Under the pieces are notes generated by a model. It did not search any database and had not been told where the DNA came from. It saw only the letters and a list, made by a program, of their open reading frames with translations. A program made the position numbers and the translations under genes. From the NCBI RefSeq assembly GCF_022370635.2, contig NZ_CP092362.2, forward strand, positions 1,240,001 to 1,304,000: a stretch of DNA of 64,000 bases, written 5' to 3'. This document shows positions 36,453 through 45,415 of this stretch, in pieces (position 1 is the stretch's first letter; each line of letters begins with the position of its first letter). Source of the stretch: Mycolicibacterium crocinum. Lineage in GTDB: Bacteria > Actinomycetota > Actinomycetes > Mycobacteriales > Mycobacteriaceae.

Positions 36453-37667
36453 ATGAACGCTGCTGTTCGTCCGTACGCCACCGCTGGTGTTGCGCTTGTG
36501 GGAGCGAGTGTCATCGCAATCTCGCCGCTGGCGCCGCCGATGCCCGACCTCCAGGCTGTGCAGCGCTCGGTATCGTCGGTCGGCGTCGAGCTCAGCGCCG
36601 CGGTGAACCCGATCGAGAACTGGATTCAGGTTTTCCAGAAGTCCGCAGCAAATCTCGGTGCAATCGGCCAGCAGATCGGTGACAGTCCCGCCCCGATCCT
36701 CAAGCAGATCGTTCTCAACCAGATGGCCGCCTTCGAGGACTTGAAGACGCGGTTCGACGCCAACGCGGGAACCGTCAAGCTGATCCTCGACGGCGCCCCC
36801 GGCGCGATCGCCACCGCTCGCGGCCAGCTCGAGAGCGGCAACATCACGGGTGCCTTCGACACCTTCAACAACCAGATCGTGATCCCGCTCGCGTTGGCGG
36901 GTGTCCAGGCTGTCTCGGATCTGACGCGCCCCCTGGTCAGCACGGTGAACAACTTCGCCAAGGCGTTCGCCACTCTGCCCGACTCGGTGTTCCAGATCAT
37001 CCTGCCGATGACGTTCCCGCTGGTGTCTACCATCAACGCCGCCGTGCAGGCGACGCAGGATGTGTACGACGGCGTGGTCGCCGGCGACCCGGCTGCCGTG
37101 GTCAACACTCTGGTGAATCTCCCCGCGAACCTGGTCAACGGCTTCCTGAACGGTTCGGGCACGATCCTCGGATTCATCAATGCCCCGGGCCTTCTGACGC
37201 CGTACGACCCGAACTTCGGGTTCCTGGCCAGTGGACCGATCGCCAGCCTGATCGCATTGCGGGACGTCATCGCCCAGGCCATCGGAGCCACCGCGCCGCC
37301 GACGGCTGCCATCAGTGCCGCCAAGGCGCCTGCCGCCAAGACGGTCACCCTGTCGACCGCGCCGGAGGCGGACGGCACGGCATCGAGCGCCAAGGGTGCC
37401 ACCAAGGCGGCGTCGGAGAGTGCCACCGACACCACCGAGGCGACTACTGAAGCGAGCGAATCCGCCACTGGCGGAACCGGTTCCGCCACGGCCAGCACCA
37501 AGGCCACCCCGGCCGTGACGGCCGCTTCGGTGACCGATTCGGCCACCGGCGGTTCCAATTCCTCGTCGAGCGACACCAAGGCGGGATCGTCGACCGGCGG
37601 TAAGGCCGGCTCCGGCAAAAAGGGCTCGACGGCCAAGTCCGCCAGGTCCGCGAAGGCCGGTAAGTAA
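36453..37667 (+). CDS. Secreted mycobacterial protein of unknown function with Ser/Ala/Lys-rich tail (family member A)
   Basis: A 404-residue exported protein. It begins MNAAVRPYATAGVALVGASVIAISPLAP, a hydrophobic export segment, followed by a helical domain (residues about 40-285) with APILKQIVLNQMAAFEDL and several hydrophobic stretches, then a low-complexity tail from about 290 rich in Ala, Ser, Thr and Lys that ends in basic KSARSAKAGK. RBS AAGGAGAG precedes the ATG. The gene at 51134 is a paralogue with the same start, APILQQIIANQ motif and basic tail. Function unknown; the basic tail may bind cell-wall polymers. Confidence 0.8.
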   Translation: MNAAVRPYATAGVALVGASVIAISPLAPPMPDLQAVQRSVSSVGVELSAAVNPIENWIQVFQKSAANLGAIGQQIGDSPAPILKQIVLNQMAAFEDLKTRFDANAGTVKLILDGAPGAIATARGQLESGNITGAFDTFNNQIVIPLALAGVQAVSDLTRPLVSTVNNFAKAFATLPDSVFQIILPMTFPLVSTINAAVQATQDVYDGVVAGDPAAVVNTLVNLPANLVNGFLNGSGTILGFINAPGLLTPYDPNFGFLASGPIASLIALRDVIAQAIGATAPPTAAISAAKAPAAKTVTLSTAPEADGTASSAKGATKAASESATDTTEATTEASESATGGTGSATASTKATPAVTAASVTDSATGGSNSSSSDTKAGSSTGGKAGSGKKGSTAKSARSAKAGK

Positions 37668-37681
37668 GTTCGAACGCTGAG

Positions 37682-37713
37682 CGCCAGTCGGCCCCGGCGA
37701 GGGTCGACTGGCG
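37682..37713. terminator. Hairpin terminator after the secreted family protein gene
   Basis: CGCCAGTC at 37682-37689 pairs with GACTGGCG at 37706-37713, followed by TTT, 15 bases after the stop codon. Confidence 0.75.
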
Positions 37714-37724
37714 TTTCGCCGTTC

Positions 37725-38069
37725 CTAGCGACTGCGCGCAGCGGAGCGGCGGTTGGCTTTCTTGATCGCAGTGACCAGATCGGTCTTTTTCATCGTCGAA
37801 CGACGCGGGATGTCGAGCTCACGCGCGATCTCGATCAAGTGCTACTTGGTCGCATTCGCGTTGACTGCCTCAGTGGTTGCGCCGCTTGCGTCGGGGCCGT
37901 CGCTCTGCGCCCGGTCCTCAGAGGGCCCCTTCTTGGCCTTCTCATCCCAGTGGTCACCGACTTTTTCGACGTTGTTCTTCAGCGCGCGCGCTCGCGGCAC
38001 CGTACTCCTTGGCGGCCGCGTCGTGTGCTTCAGCGAAGGTGCGCTGGGCCTTCCGGCACGGTGGCCGAC
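37725..38069 (-). pseudogene. Degraded ChaB/Rho N-terminal-domain protein gene
   Basis: Pieces of the common mycobacterial ChaB plus Rho_N small protein can be read in different frames. KAQRTFAEAHDAAAKEYG is followed by a frame change and loss of about a dozen residues, then LKNNVEKVGDHWDEKAKKGP, a TAG stop at 37843-37845 where the frame goes on as HLIEIARELDIPRR, another one-base shift near 37800, and finally STMKKTDLVTAIKKANRR to the original stop at 37725. At least three independent lesions make it a pseudogene. Confidence 0.85.
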
Positions 38070-38187
38070 TACCCATAGATGAGCCTGCTAAACGCGGCAC
38101 ACGGCGTGCTGCCAGTCGGGCCCCTGGCCGCAATGGGCACAAGCGATTCGGCACGGGAGGTACCAGCTTCGACCAAGCGGTTGTCAT

Positions 38188-39222
38188 TCAACGGCTTTCG
38201 TCTGCCGCCGAGGTCGAGTCCCGCTCGAACTTCTTGCGAAGGCGCCGCAACCGCCAGGGATGTTCCTCGTAGGGCCACATCCTTTCGATCGCGGCGTTGA
38301 ACTCCGCGCCCAAAAGCACCGCGAAAGCAGTGATGTAGAGCCACAGGACAACAGCGATCGGCACTGCCAGTTGACCAAATACGGCATCACCCTGAACGCT
38401 CAAGGTCAGGTATACCCGTAAACCGGCACACGCCAGTAACCAGATCACCATGGCGAGCAGCGCACCGGGCAGGTCGCGGCGCCACGGAGTCCGCCACGGG
38501 ACGCCGACGTGATACATCGTCGCCAAGCCGCAGATCAACACCACGACCACCGATGGCCAGAAGAATAGGTGAAGTGTGCGCAAAGTGGCGTCCTCGATCG
38601 AGGCTGGAGCCAGCCACTTCACGATCCGGGGACCGAACACCATGGGCGGTAGCAAGGCGGCGGCGCCCACGAGCAGTCCCAGGGTCAGTGCCAGCGCTAG
38701 CAGGCGCCGCCGCCAGCCGGGGCGCGGTTCTAGGTCATAGGCAATCGTCATCGTCTCGAGGTAGCGGTTCACTGCCCGGGAACCGGACCAGATGCTCACC
38801 ACGAGGGCAACGGACACCACTCCGCCGCGGGTTTCGGCCAGCACGGTGTCCACCAAATGCTGGTAGGTGGCATAGCTGGGATCCGAGAGGAATGACCTGG
38901 GTATTCCGCGCACAAGTTGGCGGAATCCTTCGCGGCCCTCCGGGCCGAGGGCGGCCGCGACGAATCCCAGCGAGCCCACGATCGCCAAGAGCAATGCCGG
39001 AAGCGAGATGAGGGTGAACAGCGCGGCCTCGGCGGCCAACCCGGGGACTCTGTCGTTGAGCGTCCCGCGGCCGGTACGGCCGATCAGTCGGCAGGTCTGC
39101 TGCAATGGCCCGGGCATTCGGGCGAACAGGGCGTGACCGCGCCGCTTCAGCGCCGCGCGCGCGGATGCGGCGGCCTCTGCTGACTGCGACCACACGTGCT
39201 GCAGCCTGCTTCGCGGTGCCAC
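38188..39222 (-). CDS. YihY/virulence factor BrkB family membrane protein
   Basis: A 344-residue inner-membrane protein with about six membrane segments. The family features DRVPGLAAEAALFTLISLPALLLAIVG, the VSIWSGSRAVNRYLETM stretch and the C-terminal LWLYITAFAVLLGAEFNAAIER are present. A Lys/Arg-rich tail follows. The family has no agreed function despite the old name as a ribonuclease. It is divergent from the MscS-type channel gene. Confidence 0.92.
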   Translation of the reverse strand: MAPRSRLQHVWSQSAEAAASARAALKRRGHALFARMPGPLQQTCRLIGRTGRGTLNDRVPGLAAEAALFTLISLPALLLAIVGSLGFVAAALGPEGREGFRQLVRGIPRSFLSDPSYATYQHLVDTVLAETRGGVVSVALVVSIWSGSRAVNRYLETMTIAYDLEPRPGWRRRLLALALTLGLLVGAAALLPPMVFGPRIVKWLAPASIEDATLRTLHLFFWPSVVVVLICGLATMYHVGVPWRTPWRRDLPGALLAMVIWLLACAGLRVYLTLSVQGDAVFGQLAVPIAVVLWLYITAFAVLLGAEFNAAIERMWPYEEHPWRLRRLRKKFERDSTSAADESR

Positions 39223-39398
39223 CGCTCCAAGCCTAGAGAAGCTGGGCCAGCCGAAAGCGACACGCTTTCGGAGTCGCCGAAACCATTGGACGGTTTTGCA
39301 GCCGTGAAGTACCAGCGCAGTGGGCTTTTCGTGGGTGCGCGAGTAGGTGCAAGCGGGCGCGAGGTCATGAGTACGTCCGGATTTGGGTACGTAACGTC

Positions 39399-40364
39399 GT
39401 GGATATGGACGCGCGCAACTTGGCCTTCGAATGGACGGACACCACCCGGCACTGGCTCGTGGAGGTGCCGATCCGCCTGGCGGCCTATGTGATCGTTGTC
39501 CTGATCGTGAGGTATGTGCTGCACCGAATGATCGACCGTGCCACCGCCAGCCGCAGCGGCAGGAGCGGCGTCGAGGACGAGCGCTCGGAGGGCAAGAAGC
39601 CGTCGTTGTTGCGACGCCTGCGTCATGGCGTTCCCATCACGACCATCAACGATCAAGCCGGCACACGGCGCCAGCAGCGCGCTCACACGATCGGGTCGGT
39701 CCTCAAATCGACGGTCTCGATCATCTTGCTGACGTGGCTGGTGCTGGCGGTCCTCAACGTGGTGGGGGTGAATCTCGCGCCGTTCATCGCCTCGGCCGGC
39801 GTGATCGGTCTCGCGATCGGATTCGGCGCTCAGAATCTGGTGCGCGACTTCGTCAGTGGCGTGTTCATGCTGCTCGAAGATCAGTATGGGGTCGGTGACT
39901 TCGTTGACCTCGGCGAGATGAGCGGCGAGGTGCAAAGCGTCGGGCTGCGGATCACCACCGTTCGCGACATCGATGGCACGCTGTGGTACGTCCGCAACGG
40001 GGAGATCTCCCGCGTCGGCAACATGAGTCAGGAATACGCGGTAGCCCGTATCGAGGTGCCGGTCGCGCTGACCGCTGACGTCGACGAAGCCGAGCAGGTG
40101 GCTCTCGCGGCCGCCACTCGCGCGATCGAAGATCCGGCGATGGGCGGCAAAATACTCGGTGAGCCAGAAATGCTGGGTGTGCAGGAACTCGCACCGGATC
40201 TCCTGCGGCTGCGGATGACGTTGAAAACCAGGCCGGGAGCTCAATGGTCGGTTCAGCGGCGGCTTCGACGGGAGATCCTGCGCGCCTACGACGAGCATGA
40301 CGTCGACCTGCCGTACCCGCGGGGACGCATCCACGCGGTGGTGGGCGGGAGCGCCGAGAAGTAG
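39399..40364 (+). CDS. Small-conductance mechanosensitive channel (MscS family)
   Basis: A 321-residue channel. Three membrane helices lie near residues 22-42, 105-125 and 130-150; the pore helix TM3 and following beta domain read AGVIGLAIGFGAQNLVRDFVSG and DQYGVGDFVDLGEMSGEVQSVGLRITTVRDIDG. It would open on osmotic downshock. GTG 39399 and ATG 39405 are both possible starts. Confidence 0.92.
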   Translation: MDMDARNLAFEWTDTTRHWLVEVPIRLAAYVIVVLIVRYVLHRMIDRATASRSGRSGVEDERSEGKKPSLLRRLRHGVPITTINDQAGTRRQQRAHTIGSVLKSTVSIILLTWLVLAVLNVVGVNLAPFIASAGVIGLAIGFGAQNLVRDFVSGVFMLLEDQYGVGDFVDLGEMSGEVQSVGLRITTVRDIDGTLWYVRNGEISRVGNMSQEYAVARIEVPVALTADVDEAEQVALAAATRAIEDPAMGGKILGEPEMLGVQELAPDLLRLRMTLKTRPGAQWSVQRRLRREILRAYDEHDVDLPYPRGRIHAVVGGSAEK

Positions 40365-40452
40365 TCCGCCGTTCAGCGCCGCGGCCGGAGGACGAGGATA
40401 TCGGAGATGATCCGAGCGAAGCGGATGGTGTCAGTAACGGCTGCGAGCTCGA

Positions 40453-41268
40453 TCAGACTTTGTTGAGCAAGCCGGCGTCGACCGGCACAACGGTGCCGGT
40501 GACGTAGCGCGCATCGTCAGAGGCGAGCCACGCCACGGCATTCGCAACATCGCGCGCCTCGACATAGTCGACCGGGATCGCGTTCTCCAGCGCCCGCGCC
40601 ATCACCGGCTCATACTTCTTGAGCATGCTGAGGTCGCCGTTGTTGGCCATCGGTGTCGCCACGGTCGTCGGTGCCACGCTGTTGACGCGAATGTAGTGCG
40701 GTGCAAGATAATTCGCGTAGGTGCGCATGATTCCGATGACGCCGTGCTTAGCTGCCGTGTAGCCGAGCATCCCGCCGGAGACCACGGGAGTGCCGGTGAG
40801 GCCACCGGTCGAGCTGGTCAGGATGATGGAGCCGCCCCGATCCTGGGTGAGCATGGTCGGCACCGCCACTCGCACGGTGTTCCACACGCCCTTCATGTTG
40901 ACGTTGACGACGTCATCCCATTGCTCGTCGTCGGTGCTCTGCCCGCCCGGGCCGATCCCGGCATTGGCGACGACGATGTCCACTCCACCGAGCTGGGCCG
41001 CCCCGTCGTCGAACGCCTTCTGCAGCGCAGGGAAATCCACGACGTCGGCTTGGTGCGCCACGATGCGTCGGCCCAGGGACTCGACCTGCCGCACGGTCTC
41101 GTCCAGGTCTTCCGGTTCCGACATCTTGTAGACCACGGTGGGGTACTGCGCGCACACGTCGATCGCGATGATGTCCGCACCCTCCTCCGCAAGGCGCACC
41201 GCATGCGCGCGGCCTTGGCCCCGGGCAGCCCCACTGATGAATGCGACCTTGCCGTCGAGCTTGCCCAT
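40453..41268 (-). CDS. Mycofactocin-coupled SDR family oxidoreductase
   Basis: A 271-residue short-chain dehydrogenase. The opening GKVAFISGAARGQGRAHAVRLAEEGADIIAIDVC and the insertion around residues 40-65 are typical of the mycofactocin-associated SDRs, which hold a non-exchangeable nicotinamide and pass electrons to mycofactocin. NAG is seen in VVANAGIG and the active site is S in LTSSTGG with YTAAKHG. AGGAG precedes ATG 41268. Substrate, probably an alcohol, is not readable. Confidence 0.9.
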   Translation of the reverse strand: MGKLDGKVAFISGAARGQGRAHAVRLAEEGADIIAIDVCAQYPTVVYKMSEPEDLDETVRQVESLGRRIVAHQADVVDFPALQKAFDDGAAQLGGVDIVVANAGIGPGGQSTDDEQWDDVVNVNMKGVWNTVRVAVPTMLTQDRGGSIILTSSTGGLTGTPVVSGGMLGYTAAKHGVIGIMRTYANYLAPHYIRVNSVAPTTVATPMANNGDLSMLKKYEPVMARALENAIPVDYVEARDVANAVAWLASDDARYVTGTVVPVDAGLLNKV

Positions 41269-41323
41269 GATTGCTCCTGTTCGGATGGGTGCCGGCCTGT
41301 TCCGAGGCTGGACGCTCATAGTT

Positions 41324-41337
41324 TGAGCGACTGCTCA
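41324..41337. promoter_or_regulatory. TGAGC-GACT-GCTCA palindrome in the SDR promoter region
   Basis: Five-base arms around four bases, 56 bases upstream of the SDR start and about 100 bases before the divergent epimerase start. It has the form of a TetR-type operator. No TetR gene is adjacent. Confidence 0.45.
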
Positions 41338-41434
41338 GCATTCTGCAAGGACCAAATCGGTCGCCCCGGCGGCCTCCATACCGGCACTGGGACAAATCGC
41401 TGTCAGGACCGGTTGGCCTGCCTACCATCAGCCG

Positions 41435-42337
41435 ATGCGCGGATCCAAGATTTTGATCACCGGTGCGAGCGGCCAGGTCGCCGTCCCTGTCGCGAAAGCT
41501 CTGGCGGCCGACAACGAGGTATGGGGCATCGCCCGCTTCACCGACTCCACGGCACGGGACCAGCTCGAGAAGTCCGGTGTCCGGTGCGAGGCCGTCAACA
41601 TGGCGGCTGGGGACTTCACCGGACTGCCGTCCGACTTCGACTACGTCCTCAACCTGGCGGTGGCCAAGAGCGGACGCTGGGACAAGGACATGGCGGCCAA
41701 CGCGGAATCGGCGGGCCTGCTCATGGCTCATTGCCGAAGCGCTAAGGCGTTCCTGCACTGCTCATCCGGTGCGGTCTACGATCCGCCGGATGACGAACTG
41801 CGCACGGAGCGAACGGTTCTCGGCGACAACCACAAGCCCCTGTTGCCGACCTATTCGATCACCAAGATCGCCGGGGAGGTCGTCGTCGCGACCATGGCGC
41901 GCGCCCTTGGCGTCCCGACCACGATTGCGCGGCTCAACGTCCCCTACGGTGACAACGGTGGATGGCCGCTCTTCCACATGGACATGATGCTCGGCGGCAT
42001 GCCCATCCCCGTCCCGCCCGGCGGGCCTGCCGTCTACAACCCCATTCACGAAGACGACATCATCGCGATGATCCCCAAACTGCTTGAGGTGGCGTCGGTT
42101 CCGGCGATCACCGTCAACTGGGGCGGTGACCAGTACGTCAGCCTGCAGGAATGGTGCACCTTTCTCGGCTCGCTCGTCGGCAAGGAACCGGTATTCGAGG
42201 AGACCGAGCAGACCCTGCGAGGAAACCCGTTGGATGTCACCAAGATGCATGAGCTGATCGGGACCACGACGGTGGACTGGCGCGACGGAATGCGAAGGAT
42301 GGCAGCCAAGTTCCACCCGGAGCTGGTCGGCGCCTAG
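41435..42337 (+). CDS. NAD-dependent epimerase/dehydratase family protein (extended SDR)
   Basis: A 300-residue extended SDR. The N-terminal nucleotide motif is ITGASGQVAVPVAKAL; the active-site triad is suggested by S in HCSSGAVYD and YSITK near residue 146. It binds NAD(P) and acts on a sugar nucleotide or other carbonyl substrate that cannot be named. It is divergent from the mycofactocin-type SDR with a shared intergenic region. Confidence 0.88.
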   Translation: MRGSKILITGASGQVAVPVAKALAADNEVWGIARFTDSTARDQLEKSGVRCEAVNMAAGDFTGLPSDFDYVLNLAVAKSGRWDKDMAANAESAGLLMAHCRSAKAFLHCSSGAVYDPPDDELRTERTVLGDNHKPLLPTYSITKIAGEVVVATMARALGVPTTIARLNVPYGDNGGWPLFHMDMMLGGMPIPVPPGGPAVYNPIHEDDIIAMIPKLLEVASVPAITVNWGGDQYVSLQEWCTFLGSLVGKEPVFEETEQTLRGNPLDVTKMHELIGTTTVDWRDGMRRMAAKFHPELVGA

Positions 42338-42351
42338 CCGATTGCCACACT

Positions 42352-42747
42352 GTGAGGGTGCGGCCGATCGATGCGTGCCCCTGTGGTTCCGGTTCAACGT
42401 TCGGCGACTGCTGCCTGCCACTGCACCGCGGCGAGACGCAAGCAACCACTGCCGAACAGCTGATGCGCTCCCGCTACAGCGCCTACTTCGTCGGCGACCT
42501 CGACTACGTGTGGCGGACGTGGCATCCGAAAACTCGGCCGGACGTGTTGGCCCCAGACCGCGGACTGACGTGGACCGGGCTGGAGATCGTCGACACGCTC
42601 GATGGTCAACCGGGTGACGAATCCGGCGAAGTCGAGTTCCGGGCGCGATACCGAGACGGCCACCAAGCTGGGATGTTGCACGAGCGTTCCCGCTTCGCCG
42701 TGCGCGCCCGCCGGTGGTTCTATGTCGACGGGGACATCTTCGACTGA
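42352..42747 (+). CDS. YchJ family (UPF0225) protein with SEC-C zinc motif
   Basis: A 131-residue protein beginning with the SEC-C zinc-binding motif CPCGSGSTFGDCCLPLH and continuing with AEQLMRSRYSAYFVGDLDYVWRTWHP of the YchJ NTF2-like domain. Molecular function is not established. The start is GTG at 42352 or 42358; it lies 14 bases after the epimerase stop. Confidence 0.92.
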   Translation: MRVRPIDACPCGSGSTFGDCCLPLHRGETQATTAEQLMRSRYSAYFVGDLDYVWRTWHPKTRPDVLAPDRGLTWTGLEIVDTLDGQPGDESGEVEFRARYRDGHQAGMLHERSRFAVRARRWFYVDGDIFD

Positions 42748-42789
42748 CAAATCCGCGCCTTCGGGCGGTGACTGCTTTATGGTCGAGCC

Positions 42790-43593
42790 GTGCCCGAAAT
42801 GGACCGTCGAAGCATGATGTTGATGTCGGGACTAGGCCTGCTGGCCGCCGCAATCCCGCTCCCGAGCGCCCAGGCGGAAGCGCCCTACCTGTTCCAGGAC
42901 GACTTCGACGGACCGGCGGGGTCGGCGCCGAATCCCGCGAATTGGTCGATCCAGAACTGGCAGGACGACGTGTGGCCGCCGGTCGAGAGCCAGTACCGCG
43001 ACGACCGGCGCAACGTTTTCCTTGACGGAAACTCCAACCTGGTACTGCTGGCCACGCATGAAGACGACCAATTCTTCAGCGGTAAGGTGCGCGGTAATTG
43101 GCGGGTGCCGATGGGACATACCTGGGAGGCGCGGGCCAAGCTCGACTGCCTGACCTCGGGAGCGTGGCCGGCCTACTGGGCGGTCAACGAAGACCCGCTG
43201 CCCGACGGCGAGGTCGACATCTTCGAGTTCTACGGCAACCGCAGTTGGGCCCCGGGCACCACGGTCCACGCCGCATCGAACGGCAAGACGTGGGAAAGCA
43301 AGTCGATCGCCGGGTTGGTCGACGGCGCCTGGCACACCTGGCGGATGCGCTGGGACGCCGACGGGTTCAAGTTCTGGCGTGACTACGTCGACGGCGCGAA
43401 GCCGTACTTCACGGTGCCGCCGAAGCCGATCCCGGTCCATGGCAACCCCACTGACCTGCGCTGGCCGTTCAACAACCCCGGCTATTGGATGGCGCCGATG
43501 TTCACATTGGCGGTCGGCGGGCCCGGCGGCGGTGATCCGTCGTTGGGCACCTGGCCGGCGGCGATGCTCATCGACTGGATCCGCATCTGGTAG
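42790..43593 (+). CDS. Secreted glycoside hydrolase family 16 protein (Rv0315-like)
   Basis: A 267-residue exported beta-glucanase-like protein. The N terminus MPEMDRRSMMLMSGLGLLAAAIPLPSAQA is a signal peptide with an RR pair, possibly Tat-dependent. The GH16 catalytic motif is EVDIFEF with E141, D143 and E146. It closely resembles M. tuberculosis Rv0315. Start is GTG. Cleavage of a beta-1,3/1,4-glucan is the family role; the natural substrate is unknown. Confidence 0.92.
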   Translation: MPEMDRRSMMLMSGLGLLAAAIPLPSAQAEAPYLFQDDFDGPAGSAPNPANWSIQNWQDDVWPPVESQYRDDRRNVFLDGNSNLVLLATHEDDQFFSGKVRGNWRVPMGHTWEARAKLDCLTSGAWPAYWAVNEDPLPDGEVDIFEFYGNRSWAPGTTVHAASNGKTWESKSIAGLVDGAWHTWRMRWDADGFKFWRDYVDGAKPYFTVPPKPIPVHGNPTDLRWPFNNPGYWMAPMFTLAVGGPGGGDPSLGTWPAAMLIDWIRIW

Positions 43594-43644
43594 CGGCCCG
43601 AGCAGCTCGGAACGATTGCGGCGCTTGACCACTCACCGACGTCC

Positions 43645-43878
43645 CTAGGGCGCGCTGGTTTCCGGATGGACGACGCCTGCTTCGTGCGCTCCCGGCATTT
43701 CCGGCATCTCGTGCCGACCACCGCCGGACCGGCGCTGCAGGAACCACACCAGTGCGCCTGCCGACACGACTGCGCCCACGATGATCGTCGGCCACATCAG
43801 TACCTGCGCCAGCCAAACCCGCCGCTGAACTTTCACGATGCGTTTCTCGGCGTGCCGAAGTCGGGCCAGCTTGCTCAT
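43645..43878 (-). CDS. Small single-pass membrane protein
   Basis: A 77-residue protein. A basic amphipathic N terminus MSKLARLRHAEKRIVKVQRR precedes one membrane helix (about residues 24-46, LAQVLMWPTIIVGAVVSAGALVWFL), then a short Gly/Glu/His-containing tail. GAGGA lies just before ATG 43878. No family was recognised. Confidence 0.65.
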   Translation of the reverse strand: MSKLARLRHAEKRIVKVQRRVWLAQVLMWPTIIVGAVVSAGALVWFLQRRSGGGRHEMPEMPGAHEAGVVHPETSAP

Positions 43879-43961
43879 GCGTCCTCTAATGCCCACGATC
43901 AGTGGCCGGAAAACCGGCCGATTTGGAATCGGTAGCGCCGCCAACGGCGTGTGATTGCGAC

Positions 43962-44552
43962 ATGACATCCGCACGAACCGCACTACTTCTGCTGACGGCT
44001 GTTCTGCTCGCCGGTTGTTCGACCGAGCGGACCCCTCCGGCGGCGTCGAGAACAACAGCGCCGGCGACCACGACGGTGACGACGGCAACGCCGCCACCGT
44101 CTGCGCCGGCCACCGTGACGGTGACCGCCAGCCCCAGCTCGCCGCCGCCGTCGGCCCCGACGGCCTCAGGTCAGTGCGTCGGCAATGACCTCACCGTCAC
44201 CGCTGGACCCCTGGAGTCCGCCGATACCCAACGTCGGGTCACCGTGTCCTTCACGAACGCATCCGCACGACCCTGCACGCTCGTCGGCTATCCCGGAGCC
44301 GACCTCGTCACACCCGCCGGTGGCGTGCTGATCAACGTGCCGCGTCGTCCTGCCAATGCGGCACATCGCCTCACCCTCAACCCTGGTGATACCGCTACCG
44401 CCGACGTCTCGGCTTCCGCGATCGACGCCACGACCGGCAAGGCGTGTCCGCGGTGGGGCGCCTTGGTCGTTACCGCGCCGAATGACACTGTGCCGCACGC
44501 GATGAGCGTCGACGTGCCGATCTGCGACGCGACCGTCAGCTCGGTCGATTGA
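43962..44552 (+). CDS. Lipoprotein with DUF4232 domain
   Basis: A 196-residue lipoprotein with lipobox LLAGC at about residue 19, a Thr/Pro/Ser-rich linker to about residue 70 and a DUF4232 domain with CVGNDLTVTAG, VSFTNASARPCTLVGYPGADLV and a final Cys pair. The extended linker suggests it stands off the membrane in the cell wall. The start ATG 43962 gives a clean signal peptide. Confidence 0.88.
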   Translation: MTSARTALLLLTAVLLAGCSTERTPPAASRTTAPATTTVTTATPPPSAPATVTVTASPSSPPPSAPTASGQCVGNDLTVTAGPLESADTQRRVTVSFTNASARPCTLVGYPGADLVTPAGGVLINVPRRPANAAHRLTLNPGDTATADVSASAIDATTGKACPRWGALVVTAPNDTVPHAMSVDVPICDATVSSVD

Positions 44553-44567
44553 GACGGGGCGGTCGGG

Positions 44568-45293
44568 CTAGTGGCAGCCGCCGACCGGCGTGGTGACCAG
44601 CAGGTTGTCGCCACCACTGGCGTCGGCGTGCGAGCCGCAGAGTGCAGTGGCCTCGTTGTTGTTTCCGTTGCCCGCGAAGGCTGTACTGCCGCTGCCGTCG
44701 GCGATTGCCTGGTTGCGGTCGCCGCCGCTCACCGAGGCGGTGCTGCCGTTGTTCGCATCGGCAATGTTGAGCTTGCCTCCGGAAACCGTTGCCGTGCTGC
44801 CATTTTGAGCCTGCGCTACGGTGAAGATGCCGTCCTGGGCGGTCGCAGTACTGTCGTTGTCGGCGCTGGCGAAGTTCAGGATCCCGCCCGTGGCAGTGGC
44901 CGTGCTGTTGTGGTCGGCAACCGCGATATTGAAGAAACCACCACCGGCGTGCGCACTACTGCCCGCCCCTGCCACCGCGAAGTTGAAACCCGGATCCGAA
45001 GTCGCTGTGGCACTGCCGGACTGGACCACGGTTCGGCCGTTGAACGACAGGGCGAAGTCCTGGCTCGGTTGTGGTTCGTCAGCAGCGCGAGGGCGCGCGG
45101 CGGAAACCTGACCGCGCGGCCCGGCCTTGGGCTTGTCGTTCGACGATGTCTGCTTCTGCGCACCGCCAGTGGCGCTGCCGCCGGACGGCGACGCCAGGGC
45201 CACGGGCGCACCGATACTGAGCGCCAACAGCGGTGCGCCGACGCATACCGCACAGACCTTTGCTGCTAACGAGGGGCTAAAGCTCGAATTCAC
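44568..45293 (-). CDS. Secreted Gly/Ala/Asn-rich repeat protein
   Basis: A 241-residue exported protein. A signal peptide (about residues 1-34, ending APVALASP) is followed by a Lys/Pro linker and, from about residue 95, about seven repeats of 20-21 residues of the type STATAxGGxLNFAxADNxx, a regular pattern that suggests a beta-solenoid. Two Cys occur near the C terminus. GTG 45293 is chosen because AAGGAT lies seven bases before it; longer starts extend through non-signal sequence. Function unknown. Confidence 0.78.
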   Translation of the reverse strand: MNSSFSPSLAAKVCAVCVGAPLLALSIGAPVALASPSGGSATGGAQKQTSSNDKPKAGPRGQVSAARPRAADEPQPSQDFALSFNGRTVVQSGSATATSDPGFNFAVAGAGSSAHAGGGFFNIAVADHNSTATATGGILNFASADNDSTATAQDGIFTVAQAQNGSTATVSGGKLNIADANNGSTASVSGGDRNQAIADGSGSTAFAGNGNNNEATALCGSHADASGGDNLLVTTPVGGCH

Positions 45294-45415
45294 GACGAGA
45301 TCCTTAATTGCCGAGGTAGATCCCAACCCGGCTGTGACTGTAGTCACGCGTTGACGCATAAGCAAATACCAACACGGTTGCTGTGTCGCAATCAAGACGC
45401 TAGCTGGGCGTCGTG

